From Chiridota heheva (Eukaryota > Echinodermata > Holothuroidea > Apodida > Chiridotidae): a stretch of DNA of 64,000 nucleotides. The DNA is taken from assembly GCA_020152595.1 (NCBI GenBank), contig JAIGNY010004270.1, positions 62,001 through 126,000 of the forward strand, given 5' to 3'. The notes beneath the pieces were generated by a model, which had not been told where the DNA came from, made no database searches, and was given only the letters and a program-made list of their open reading frames with translations. Below are positions 36,737 through 46,808 of this stretch, in pieces. The position numbers and the translations under genes are program-made. Each line of letters begins with the position of its first letter. Within the stretch, counting starts at the first letter, position 1.

Positions 36737-37174
36737 TACCACCATTTCCACAACAGGCCCTTGCCAGGACCACGTTTTTTGATGAACTGTGTCCCAGAGC
36801 CTTTAAACACGGTGGACCAATGGGCATGCAAGGTTGTAGCACCTGCCGCAAATGAAGTGGACCCGACAATACTCAACATTATAATGAGAAGCCCTCCAGA
36901 ACAGCAACTTGTTAAGGATGTTTGTGGACTTACCATTGGTCGTGTTCCGTTTGGAATCTGTAACTTTGTGTCAATTGGCTTCAGAGCTCAGCATTGGATG
37001 AAGCGGGCCGTGGCAATGTACACTGAAAGTATTGTACATGATGGTCCAGTGCCACATAGAGGTCCCAAACTGGAGTGTCTGTATCTGTTCGAGCTTAAAG
37101 AAAATGCTCTACTTCCAACAATATCAGACCATCTACATCCTTTTCTTATAGACGATACCAAGTTTGTATTTTGA
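36737..37174 (+). CDS. Unrecognised terminal exon carried by the DNA transposon
   Basis: A plausible acceptor (ttccattgtacag, ending 36736) opens a frame of 145 codons to a stop at 37172-37174. It reads YHHFHNRPLPGPRFLMNCVP, then PAANEVDPTILNIIMRSPPE, LVKDVCGLTIGRVPFGICNF, HWMKRAVAMYTESIVHDGPV and LHPFLIDDTKFVF. The composition is globular and protein-like, with no stops, unlike the decayed minus-strand gene beside it. The frame is also open upstream to 36632, but that part is low-quality AT-rich sequence. I do not recognise the family. It could be a second transposon protein or a captured host exon. Only the last exon seems present. Confidence 0.5.
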   Translation, partial: YHHFHNRPLPGPRFLMNCVPEPLNTVDQWACKVVAPAANEVDPTILNIIMRSPPEQQLVKDVCGLTIGRVPFGICNFVSIGFRAQHWMKRAVAMYTESIVHDGPVPHRGPKLECLYLFELKENALLPTISDHLHPFLIDDTKFVF

Positions 37175-37800
37175 AAGCGAAAATATATTCCATACCAATA
37201 GCATATGATAGCTACCATGAGCTTTCTGAGGATTTTTTCCTACAAGCTTATTCTTACCTCTAGTTTTGGACCTCCTTGTCCTTGCATTCCTATCTCCTCT
37301 TCCTCCTTCTTCTGCTACCAGAAGCATTGCAAAAACATCACCTTGTACAGGTTCCTTGTATCCTTAATATATTCCTGATTGTACCTAATGTCTGAAAGGA
37401 TAGTCTATGAAATTATTACCATATTTGTCCTCCAAGGGAAAACTCGTCACTATCTTGAAAAAAACTTTCTAACCAAATGTTAAATAAAATTAAAATTCAC
37501 GTCTCCCAATTCAAAATGGAAAGTTTCCGAATTCGGCAACGGAAGTTCCCGAAGTCGGAAACGGAAGTTCCTAAATTCGGAAACGGAAGATCCCGAATTC
37601 GGCAATGTTTTTCTTTAATAAATTATACCATTCTATATTCGAGTCTAATCCCTAACTTAGCTACGTAAGTATTTTTAACAGGTATGAAATAATAACACAT
37701 AACTATATAAAAGGCAGACAAGACTGTTAAACATGACAAAACATAATTTTTCTTACTCTGTTTCGAATTCGGCAACGTTTCCGTTTTTCTATTAGAACTG
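37175..37800. other. Right subterminal region of the DNA transposon
   Basis: Contains at least six copies of a gaattcgg(c/a)a(a/t)c(g) word in direct orientation at about 37527-37600 and 37763-37780, with relatives at the left end (32693, 32731). Repeated subterminal words are commonly transposase-binding sites. No gene. Confidence 0.55.
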
Positions 37801-37808
37801 TTGGATAT

Positions 37809-38400
37809 GATCCAACAGTTCTAAAAGAAAAATTTGAAGCATACTGCACCCCTAGAAAGAATATAACCTTCGAACGCCATCAGTTCTGCTCGAGAGAACA
37901 ATTAGAAATTGAAACCATCGATCAATATGTGATGGACTTATGGAATAAAGCGAAATCCTGTGAGTTCGGTAAATTGCATGACAGTTTAATCAAAGACAGA
38001 ATTGTGTGTGGTGTACGCAGCGATGTTTTAAGGGAGTGAATGCTTCGTGCAGCGGAATTGACTCTGAAAAGCGATTAATCTGTGTCGTGCATCCGAGGTA
38101 TCCAAAACACAGGTGAGAAATTGATCAGGCCTGAAAGACTCAGAAACCGAAAAACTATGTTATGCGGCTGCGGTTAATAAACCCTAAGGGAGTAATTATC
38201 AAGGTGGTAGGAAGAACAAATACGAAAAGAACTATGTCAGACCCAAACAAACAAACAGCAGAAAATTCAAGTGCAAAAAATGCTCCTACGTAAATGGACC
38301 TAGGGAGTGCCCAGCTTATGGCAAAACCTGTTCGCATTGTCAAAAAATTGGACATTTTGCAAACTGTTGCGGTAGTAATGCTAGGAATCACATGGTCAAT
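37809..38400 (+). pseudogene. Ty3/gypsy gag, C-terminal part with zinc knuckles
   Basis: It resumes with VLKEKFEAYCTPRKNITFER, then QYVMDLWNKAKSCEFGKLHD and IVCGVRSDVL, the capsid end of this lineage. Stops follow near 38036 and 38175. A knuckle region at about 38263-38375 has CKKCSYVNGPREC and CSHCQKIGHFANCC, the second a clear CCHC nucleic-acid-binding module. In the intact family this protein coats the element RNA in virus-like particles. Confidence 0.82.
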
Positions 38401-38449
38401 GCAATCGCAGATAATGATCAAAGTGATGAAAAAGCAGATCAACGAATGG

Positions 38450-38640
38450 ATGGTGGAGTTAAAACTTGAAAGAAAAAGAATCAACTTGAAAATTGATGCG
38501 GGTGCCCAGGCCAATATCCTTCCCCTCGATGTGTTTCAAAGCATAAACAAGGATGCAAAGCTCCAAAAAACCAAAGTAAGACTCAACATACTCAGGTGAA
38601 AAGCTAAACATTGTAGGAAAATGTACTTTTAATTGTGCTT
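38450..38640 (+). pseudogene. Ty3/gypsy aspartic protease
   Basis: INLKIDAGAQANILPLDVF carries the D-(S/T)-G-A active-site motif as DAGA, with Ala at the second position, a substitution likely to weaken or abolish activity. The usual flap and second motif regions are short and lie in shifted frames to about 38640. Confidence 0.75.
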
Positions 38641-39810
38641 TCCAAGGACAAAACTCCCAATTGAATTTTCGGTCGTGAATATGCACAGGGCACAGCCTAC
38701 TTTGGGATTGAACAGTTGTGAGCAGTTACATTTAGTCCGGCGTGTGATGGCAGTCACCAATGAATCCAAAGAGCGGAAACTCAAATTGGAGGAATACAAT
38801 GACATATTTACAGGTACGGGATGCTTGCCAGAGGCACATCACATCGTAGTCAACCCTGATGTTAAGCCGGTCATCCACGCACCCACAAAAGTACCATTGG
38901 CACTTAGGAAAAGGCTGAGAAAAGAATTACACCGCATGGAAAGGGACAAAATAATCCAAAAAGTTGAACACTCCACCAACTGGGTGAATTCCTTGGTAAT
39001 TGTTGAAAAAACCAACAGTAGATTACATGTCTGTCTGGATTCTAGGGACCTCAATAAGGCCATAAAAAGGGAACATTTTTAATTGCCCACTGTTGGCGAA
39101 ATCACAAGTAACCTGGCAGGGGCCCAATATTTCTCAGTCCTTGATGCCAATCAAGGTTTTTGGCAAATCCCTCTGACTGAAAATAGTGCCAACTTATGCA
39201 CGTTCAATACGCCTTTCGGCAGGTATCCGTTTTTGCGATTGCCATTTGGCATCCATAGTGCACCTGAGGTCTTCCACAAAGCGGTTGGCCAAATCTTTGA
39301 AGGGATAGAAGGGGTCCACACATACATAGATGATATTTTGGTGTGGGGCAAAACTCGCAAAGAGCATGATCAACGCCTTTGTCAAGTCTTGGACAAAGCG
39401 AGGGAAAACAACCTGAAATTGAACAAAGAAAAATGCAAAATTGGCCTCTCTGAAATCAAATATATAGGCCACATACTTACAAGAGATGGCATGAAACCCG
39501 ACACTTTTAAAATAGAAGCAGTCACAAATCTCCCAAGACCACAATCAAAGAAGGACCTGCAAAGATTCCTAGGGATGGAACAATACATTGGCAAATTTTT
39601 GCCAGGTCTGTCTGAGGTCACAGCGCCTCTTCGTGCCCTACTAAAGAAAGAAATTCAATGGCACTGGGACACAGAAATAGAGAGGGCGTTTCAGAAAATG
39701 AAAGAACTTGCTACGCATGCACCAATATTGCAATATTTTAACGTAGACAAGCCAGTAAAAATCTCTGTGGGTGCTTCTCAATATGGATTAGCAGCAGTGT
39801 TGCTGCAAGA
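38633..39810 (+). pseudogene. Ty3/gypsy reverse transcriptase
   Basis: Two open stretches (38633-39082 and from 39083) are separated by an in-frame TAA at 39080-39082. Motifs in order are LRKRLRKELHRMERDKIIQK, RLHVCLDSRDLNKAI, YFSVLDANQGFWQIPL, LRLPFGIHSAPEVF, TYIDDILVWG (catalytic YIDD at 39323-39334), LKLNKEKCKIG and IKYIGHILTRDGMKPD. The second stretch runs through the connection region to 39810. Apart from the stop the residues needed for polymerase function are present, so this is one of the better preserved parts of the element. Confidence 0.92.
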
Positions 39811-40290
39811 AAATTGCCCAGTGGCTTATGCACCAAGGTCAAATTGCCCAGTGGCTTATGCATCAAGGTCATTATCCCAACGAAGCAGGGGTATGCGCAA
39901 ATTGAAAGAGAGATGCTTGCTATTGTGTATGGGTGTGAAAAATTCCACTATAAATACATTTATCGCGTAGTTCAGGTTGAATCTGATCATTGGCCACTGG
40001 AAACAATAATGCGAAAGCCACTTGTGTCAGCACAGCCCAGAATCCAACAATTTTTATTGCGTGTTTAGAAATATGATCTTAAGGTACACTATAGGCCAGG
40101 CAAAGAAATGTATATAGCCGATACTCTCTCCAGAGCCTACCTAGAGGTGGATCATGAAAACAATGATTTGGAGAAGGAAGTGGAACTTGTCGTTCACTCC
40201 TTAATGGCTAACCTTCCCATGACAGCTCAAAAGAAACAGGAGTTTGTCAATGAAACTCAAGCAGACATAACACTGCAACAACTCAAATGA
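39710..40290 (+). pseudogene. Ty3/gypsy RNase H with a 30-bp in-frame duplication
   Basis: VDKPVKISVGASQYGLAAVL replaces the usual catalytic Asp (ISVDAS) with Gly. NCPVAYAPRS is directly repeated as NCPVAYASRS because of a 30-bp tandem duplication (39811-39840 and 39841-39870). A frameshift near 39880 moves the remainder (GYAQIEREMLAIVYGCEKFH, VESDHWPLETIM) to another frame, and TAG at about 40066 interrupts it before KYDLKVHYRPGKEMYIADTL S. Non-functional. Confidence 0.88.
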
Positions 40291-41200
40291 GTCACAGATC
40301 AAGGGTGGCCAGAAACCAAAAGGGGGTTCCTGATAAAATCAAAGCATACTGGGATTATATAGAGGAAATGCATTTCGCTGAAGGAATGTTATTTAAGGGT
40401 GAAAAATTCATTGTCCCTACCTCACTCAGAAAGAGACGTTAATGAAAATTCATGAAGGGCACCAAGGGGATGCAAAGATGCAAAAGAAGGGCTGGAGAAG
40501 TACTTGTTTGGCCTAAAATGATGACTCAAATTGATGACTTGATTTCAAGATGTCAAACTTGCTTGACATACCAAAATTCAAATCTCATAGAGCCACTAAA
40601 ACCACACCCAGTACCAAATAGCCAATGGGAGGTAGTCGGAACTGATTTGTTTTATCTGGGTGGTAAGACGCATTTGCTTGTTGTAGATTATTATTTTAAG
40701 TTTGTGGAAGTCTTAGAGTTAACAAATACCAGCAGTGCAGGAGTGATTATCGGTCTGAAGTTGATATTTGCCAGACACGGAATACCGGACAAAGTAATGT
40801 CTGACAATGGTCCCCAATTTGCAAGTCATCTGTTCAAGCAATTTGCTATGAAATGGCAGTTTGCGCATGTAACCTTGAGTCCTACTTATCCCCAACCTAA
40901 TGGGATGGCAGAAAGAACAATTCAAACAATCAAGAAACTCCTGAAAAAAGCCAAATAAAATCGGAAAGATCCTTATCTTGCCCTATTGGAGTACAGAAAC
41001 ACTCCAATATCCAATACACTAGGGTCACCAGCACAATTGCTGATGAGTCGTAGGCTTAAGACTCCTGTGCCAGTTACCAGTAAACTACTGCAACCACAAA
41101 TTCAAAACAATGTACCAGGAAAATTGCGGTGTACTACGACCATAGCACTACACCTCTTTCACAAATTCACCCTGGTGATACAGTGAGACAAAATTTAGGT
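40291..41200 (+). pseudogene. Ty3/gypsy integrase, broken, 3'-truncated
   Basis: The HHCC zinc region is split over frames (KIHEGHQG near 40447, then CQTCLTYQ at about 40553). The catalytic core is open from 40452 to 40958 with the D,D,E residues visible: VGTDLFYLGG, VMSDNGPQFASHLF and MAERTIQTIKKLLKK. After a TAA at 40956-40958 the frame resumes as YRNTPISNTLGSPAQLLMSR, then QIHPGDTVRQNL to about 41200. In the family this enzyme joins element cDNA to host DNA. Confidence 0.9.
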
Positions 41201-43103
41201 ATATTTTTTAGCCCCAAAACTGCATAGCTTCCCAGGGCTTCATCCCTGGATATCACCAGGGCCCTTAGTGGGTTCCTGGGCCCCATGATTAATATGTGTT
41301 TTCCCACACCCCTCCCCCCTTCCAACTTTGAAAAAAAAAAAAAACCTGACACCATTGGAATTGAGATAAACTTGAAGGCGGTATTTAAAACATTGATGGG
41401 ATTTATCTATTATTTAATCATTCCATATCTGATTAATGGGAGGAATTGGGGGGTAAAATGTACAAAACTGATTTAGTTTGAAACAGATTCAGAAATCTGG
41501 TTATGTTTCTTTTGATCAAATTCAAATCAAGTGCTGATCATAAAAAGTGACTTGACTTTAAAGAAACATGAATAGGCAAACAGTCACACCAAAACAATAT
41601 CACACACTGTCAATAAAATGTGGTGTTTGATTTGATACATACTACTTAAAAAATAAATGCTTACTCTCTTTTGCCTCCTGATACAATTTCTAAACATTAC
41701 ACTTTGGATATACAGAATGTAATTTACCAGATGCACTAAATGCAGGTCTAATTTTATATTCCTTTTACACAAAAACACAATCATGAATTCACAAATCACA
41801 TGGTATATAGGTCTACCACTTGTTGTCCTTATTCTGTGTAAAAATCTTGTTTATATATTTACTGCCACTAACATATGTTCTTAAGCCAAGCTATAAAGAA
41901 GGAAAAATTAACTATCACCAAACTGGACAATATTATTTCTACAGATCTAGAACTTGAATTATAGGCTAGGCCTACAGTACAAAAACAAACTGGAAATCAT
42001 GGTATCGAGCTTGGTCATGGGGTATTATATCATGATCTAATGCAGTGATTTCAGATCATTGCATGAATTGGGCATGATTTGGTCATAAGTAAACAAATCT
42101 CATATATTAAGCCCGTGGTCTAAAAAGTCATCAATGTTATTCTTACTTTCTTTTTAGGCCCTGCAAAGTCACACACTGCAAACTAAGATTTCAACCTCTT
42201 GTAGATTATAAATATAAGCCTACAACTTGTAGTATTAACCATGACTTCCAAGCAAGCCATGAACTTGGCAGCTCGACTAACAATATTACAAGAAATACAA
42301 TTATGATTTGAAAAAGAAAGAAAAAAAATTACTAGCAATTATAACTCGCATTGAATACAGAGTGTTTTACAACATCTTAGGCCTATACTCATGGTAACTA
42401 AAATCATGAAGACAAATGGTCAAGTTTTAACTTCAAAATTTTTTCACTTATTGCCACTGGGCCCAAACAAATTTAGAACAGACAGACATTGGCGCTGCCA
42501 GAACATATTTATTGATGAGACACAAGTAAAATTGTATGTAGAAGCAAGGAGATTCCACTTGATAGAAGTACTGTATGTACTGCGTATGATGGTACTGCAC
42601 ATGCAAAGCCACTGCTGACAGAAAGCTTATTGCATCGCCTTCAAATTATCAATAAATTATGCTCCAATTTGAAGTAAGCAGGTCAGGAGTTGTCTTAAAT
42701 TTGGCTTAAAATTAAGCCAATAAATCACTGCACAAATTTAAATGACATTTGTTTGTATGCAAATTTGGAAATTTGAAAAAATGGAAAATTTGGTGTCATT
42801 AGAAAGAAAAATCAACTTACACTTAGCTCACTATCTTTACTGCTACAACATTGTCAGGTGACATTTGAAATGGCAGAAAATTATTACATCCAGTGATCAG
42901 TTTCGGGAAAACTGCGAAATTTTGAAAGTGGGTGGAGTTCTGTTCAAAGAGAAAGTGGTCATGTGACCTCATAACGTTGCTGTGAAGTGACTGCATGAAA
43001 TTATCTCTGCAAAGTTTAGGAACCTGCTTAAGGAAACATGGGAGCATGTTCTCACTCAAGCTCGTGATCTGACCCACTCTAGGCAATGTGAGAATGCTCA
43101 CCG
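41201..43103. other. Unassigned intron sequence
   Basis: At 41205-41340 a C/T- and G-rich piece (ccagggcttcatccctgg, tgggttcctgggcccc) looks like a decayed repeat similar in style to 62310-62440. The rest is AT-rich with no recognisable gene; the 71-92-codon frames at 41584, 42391 and 42823 have no family signature. Confidence 0.5.
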
Positions 43104-43354
43104 GATCTGATTGCAGTCACTAGGATCCTAGATCCTAGTTGAAGGTAGGACAATGATCCAGAGCAGGCAATCAGATCCAGAGCAGACGGTCAGACCCACT
43201 GATGAGATTCTCAAAACACATGTGTAAATGCAGATCAGTGCCATGTTTATTTTGCGCTAACAGTTAGCCTACTCGGTTACATTTCGCGGGGGTTTTCAAT
43301 GACCCATATTTTAACTTGCTGTTCATTCATGCCCTGCCATCCTGCGATCAGATC
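43104..43354. mobile_element. Possible short inverted-repeat element
   Basis: gatctgattgcag at 43104-43116 is matched in reverse complement by ctgcgatcagatc at 43342-43354 (12 of 13). The right end itself contains the 17-bp palindrome CTGCGATCAGATCGCAG (43342-43358). Several gatccagagcag words lie between. The short arms make this a weak MITE call. Confidence 0.4.
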
Positions 43355-43394
43355 GCAGTGGGTCTCATACCCTGCATAGATTGCGTAGACCACC

Positions 43395-44660
43395 AAGATT
43401 CCCCTAGTATTTGATTGGTCAATAAGATTCCCCCAGTATTTGATTAGTCAATAAGATTCCCTCAGTATTTGATTAGTCAATAAGATTCCCTCAGTATTTG
43501 ATAAGTCAATAAGATTCCATCAGTATTTGATTGGTCAATAAGATTTCCCCAGTATTTGATTAGTCAATAAGATTTCTTCAGTATTTGATTAGTCAATAAG
43601 ATTCCCTCAGTATTTGATTAGTCAATAAGATTCCCTCAGTATTTGATGGGTCAATAAGATTCTTCTAGTAATTGATTGGTCAATAAGATTCCCCCAGTAT
43701 TTGATTAGTCAATAAGATTCCCCCAGTATTTGATTAGTCAATAAGATTCCCTCAGTATTTGATAAGTCAATAAGATTCCCTCAGTATTTGATTAGTCAAT
43801 AAGATTCTCCCAGTATTTGATTGGTCAATAAGATTCCCTCAGTATTTGATTAGTCAATAAGATTCCCTCAGTTTTTGATTGGTTGATAAGATTCCCCAGT
43901 ATTTGATTGGTCAATAAGATTCCCCCAGTATTTGATTAGTCAATAAGATTCCCTCAGTATTTGATTAGTCAATAAGATTTCCTCAGTATTTGATTGGTCA
44001 ATAAGATTCTCCCAGTATTTGATTATTCAGTATTTTATTAGTCAATAAGATTCCTCAGTATTTGATTGGTCAATAAGATTCCCCAGTATTTGATTGGTCA
44101 ATATTTGTATTTGATTGGTCAATAAGATTCTCCCAGTATTTGATTAGTCAATAAGATTCTCTCAGTATTTGATTAGTCAATAAGATTCTCCCAGTATTTG
44201 ATTAGTCAATAAGATTCCCTCAGTATTTGATTAGTCAATAAGATTCCCCCAGTATTTGATGGGTCAATAAGATTCCCCCAGTATTTGATTAGTCAATAAG
44301 ATTCTCCCAGTATTTGATTAGTCATTAAGATTCCCCCAGTATTTGATTAGTCAATAAGATTCCCTCAGTATTTGATTGGTCAATAAGATTCCCCCAGTAT
44401 TTGATTAGTCAATAAGATTCCCTCAGTATTTGATTGGTCAATAAGATTCCCCCAGTATTTGATTAGTCAATAAGATTCCCCCAGTATTTGATTAGTCAAT
44501 AAGATTCTCTCAGTATTTGATAAGTCAATAAGATTCCCTCAGTATTTGATTAGTCAATAAGATTTCCCCAGTATTTGATTGGTTGATAAGATTCCCCATT
44601 AATTGATTGGTTAATAAGATTCCCCAGTATTTGATTGGTCAATAAGATTCCCCCAGTATA
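43395..44660. repeat. 29-bp minisatellite, about 43 copies
   Basis: The unit is tcaataagattccctcagta followed by tttgatt(a/g)g. Variants are frequent at the c/t positions and at attagtc/attggtc; a few units are shortened (near 44030, 44100 and 44590). Units with attggtcaat carry an inverted CCAAT core. It lies at the 3' end of intron 1, 1.2 kb before exon 2. Confidence 0.96.
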
Positions 44661-45858
44661 CGAATGGTCTATTTTGGACACGTTAATCTCGGCCATGTGA
44701 TATTATTCAAATTACTTTTCCAGAAATTGCCGATTCAGATTTAAAAAGGTCTATAGGCATTTAGTTTCATGAGACATAACATTGGTAAAGTCGAATAACA
44801 TGACCTTTTAAGTGGATAGTGGATTGCAGACTTGGTGTATTTGAATAAAAAAGAATTTTGAAAAAGGTGAACAGTCATCGGTCTGTGGTTTATTGTACAG
44901 GAAAGGGGAAATTCTGCTATGTTTTTAAAAAGTATGGTTTAATGCCTTTCCAATAAGAGTAATTTCACTAGGTTGTTGACCTGAGATTTTGCCTTACTTA
45001 ATTGGCTATAATTCCTAATGACGAACAGTGGCAGTGCTATGGGGGTAATTTGCCACCCCCCTAAGAGATCGCTTTTCCCTCACTTTACCCCACCCAGAAA
45101 ATTTTGTAGAGTGACATATTTTGTTCAATCTATAGGCTTTTGCCCCACATGAGACAAAATTTTCCCCTCGCTTGCCCCCCATGACCAAAATCCTGGTGCC
45201 GTCACTGATGATGTCATTAATGATGAACATGTTTGGGAGTATTACAATCTGCGTTTGCTATGGTCAAGGGTATAAAGAATGTTTTGAAAAAAAAATCCAT
45301 AAAAGTTACTTCTTGCCCTCCTTGCCTTGTAAAAGAATGGCGCGTCTTACCCATGTAAGATAAAGGGTGGGATCCTCCTCCTGCCCCACATGGTAAAGAC
45401 ATCCTATTTCCCAATCATCACCAGAGGCTGTGAAGCAGGGGGCAAGGAGGAAAACTGCCCCCTCCCCCTCCCTTAAGAGATGGTTGCATCCTTTCTTTTT
45501 GGTTGGGACGTGAAATTGGGAAATTATTCATATGAAATTGACAAAAATATAAAATTATTGGATATTTTGGTAAAATTTTCTGAAAACTGGCCAAAATTTA
45601 AAGGAAATTTCCTGGAAATTGAAGGAAATATCTAGAAAATTGAAGTGACTTTTGATGGAAACCTAATTTACCAGTGCAATTTTTCCACCTGCCACCAGAA
45701 TTGTATTTTTTTGCCCTCTAAGAGGTGGCCCTTTCTATGTCCCTGCTCCTCATCCCAACAATGTAAAGATCTAATGATGCATTGCACTTACAGGTCACTA
45801 TCTTGACCCTTGTCATTCACCCATGTAAGTTTTACATACATGCAATTCTTGTTTTCAG
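44661..45858. other. 3' end of intron 1
   Basis: A possible MITE lies at 45026-45210 (left cagtggcagtgc, right ggtgccgtcactg, imperfect inverted match) with C-rich pieces inside. ggaaatttcc-type words lie at 45550-45650. No gene. The last 20 bases form the acceptor of exon 2. Confidence 0.5.
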
Positions 45859-46060
45859 CCTTTCAAACAACGATAGAGGTAACCTACTAGTGGTGCTTCC
45901 AAATGTTCTTCTCGGCGGAACAACAGAGGTTTTCTGCATAACTGTGACCAACATGACAGAGCCTATTTACATCAAGTTTAACTTATTAGATCGCTCAGAT
46001 ATCTTGGCTGACTATCCACAATACTTCATGGAGTTTCCATATGCTTGTTTAGAGTATGAG
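45859..46060 (+). CDS. Exon 2 of the alpha-2-macroglobulin/TEP-family gene (MG1 start)
   Basis: The acceptor ttcttgttttcag ends at 45858 and the donor gtaagat starts at 46061. With two bases from exon 1, the exon encodes S-LSNNDRGNLLVVLPNVLLGG then TTEVFCITVTNMTEPIYIKF and ends LEYE. It leaves in phase 0. A short N-terminal segment followed by V-LP-N-(V/I)-L-x-G-G-T/S-x-x-x-(V/I)-x-V is how the first macroglobulin domain of alpha-2-macroglobulin, CD109 and insect TEPs begins (V-x-A-P-x-x-x-R-x-G). NMT is a potential N-glycosylation site. Readable frame on both sides of the exon is intron. Orthology within the family cannot be decided from so short a piece. Confidence 0.88.
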
Positions 46061-46457
46061 GTAAGATATAAAAGGTTTGGAACAATCCTAGCACAGTAAG
46101 TACAGCAGTAAATATCTAAAAAGAGTTTACGCTGTAAGTTAATTATGCATTTCTTGCTCTTTGATTAATATTTTTCAGGATTTTTTTAATTCTTGGACTG
46201 AAACCTTTTAACATACATTCAACAAGAATATTTTCAGTTACAGTTGCTTAAACTGCGATTTTAAAATCCATCAAAATTTCTTAAAATTTTTAGTTTTTTT
46301 AATAATGGAATAAAGTTGTATTTACAAGAAACCCATTTTGCCAAAGTTGCGCGGCTATACTAGGATTTTACCAAAAGATTTCATGGGGTCAAAGTATTTC
46401 ATTTGAAAGAGGATGATAAAGGAAAAAATTCTGCCTTCATAAATTATTCTTTCTCTA
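46061..46457. other. Start of intron 2
   Basis: AT-rich sequence after the donor at 46061; nothing recognised. The whole intron 2 is 46061-48948 (2.9 kb). Confidence 0.6.
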
Positions 46458-46808
46458 TTAAGCCTTACTCTACCACGCGACGATATTATAGCCGTTTTGG
46501 ATGCCCCGTCTTTGACTCCGCCTTCCAGGCGCGTTTAAAAAAGCGCTGGTAGAGTAAGGATTAATCAACCCGCGGCAAGTGTACCAGCTCAAAAATATAT
46601 GCAGCACGGTCCCAATGGGCAGCCCACTGGGTCACTGAAGCGGAACAAGCCCGACTGTGCTGTTCGAAAGACAGAGAACCCATCAATAATTAGCCTGTGC
46701 TTAGCCCTTACTCTACCACACAGCGATGTTATTGCCGTTTTGGGTGCCCCATCTTTGACTCCGCCTCCCAAGTGCGTTTTCAAAAAGCGCTGGTAGAGTA
46801 AGGGTTAA
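46458..46808. mobile_element. 350-bp TTAA-type MITE, copy 2
   Basis: Flanked by ttaa on both sides (46458-46461 and 46805-46808). Ends ccttactctaccac and ctggtagagtaaggg are inverted. The inner junction repeats the same ends (ggtagagtaagg near 46548 and cccttactctaccac near 46706), giving two hairpin modules around a spacer with atatgcagcacggtcccaat. Clearly the same family as 25642-25991, with similar length and layout. Confidence 0.9.

Larger units (their letters stand above)
32675..37800. mobile_element. 5.1-kb DNA transposon inserted in the gypsy gag
   Basis: The ends are CAGTTC (32675-32680) and GAACTG (37795-37800), with a second, better inverted match just inside: cggaaacgatgccaaattcg at 32697 and the reverse complement of gaattcggcaacgtttccg ending at 37783. 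Flanking 8-mers atcaatat and ttggatat agree at 5 of 8 positions, so an 8-bp target duplication is possible but weak. Gag codon boundaries on both sides are compatible if one 8-mer is counted as duplication. Inside are a minus-strand transposase-like pseudogene (about 35395 to 33277), a plus-strand exon (36737-37174) and gaattcgg(c/a)aacg-rich subterminal repeats. The superfamily is unknown to me; 8-bp duplications occur in hAT, P and KDZ elements. Confidence 0.7.
37809..41200 (+). mobile_element. Ty3/gypsy LTR retrotransposon, gag C-terminus through integrase, 3' end missing
   Basis: The order is gag remainder, two zinc knuckles, aspartic protease, reverse transcriptase, RNase H and integrase, the Ty3/gypsy order. 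Coding is broken by stops (for example 39080-39082 before LPTVGE, about 40066), frameshifts (near 39880, 40290 and 40450) and loss of sequence after about 41200, where QIHPGDTVRQNL ends and unrelated DNA begins. No 3' LTR, polypurine tract or envelope gene is seen. It resembles the Mag-like lineage of echinoderms and fish by its gag and integrase wording, which a tree should confirm. It lies in intron 1 in the gene's orientation. Confidence 0.9.
21409..45858 (+). other. Intron 1 of the TEP-family gene (24.4 kb, transposon-rich)
   Basis: It is bounded by donor gtaagt (21409) and a pyrimidine-rich acceptor ttcttgttttcag (ending 45858). It contains the fragments, minisatellites, the nested gypsy and DNA transposon pair and the MITE annotated separately. 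I looked for additional macroglobulin-type exons and saw none. Confidence 0.65.
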
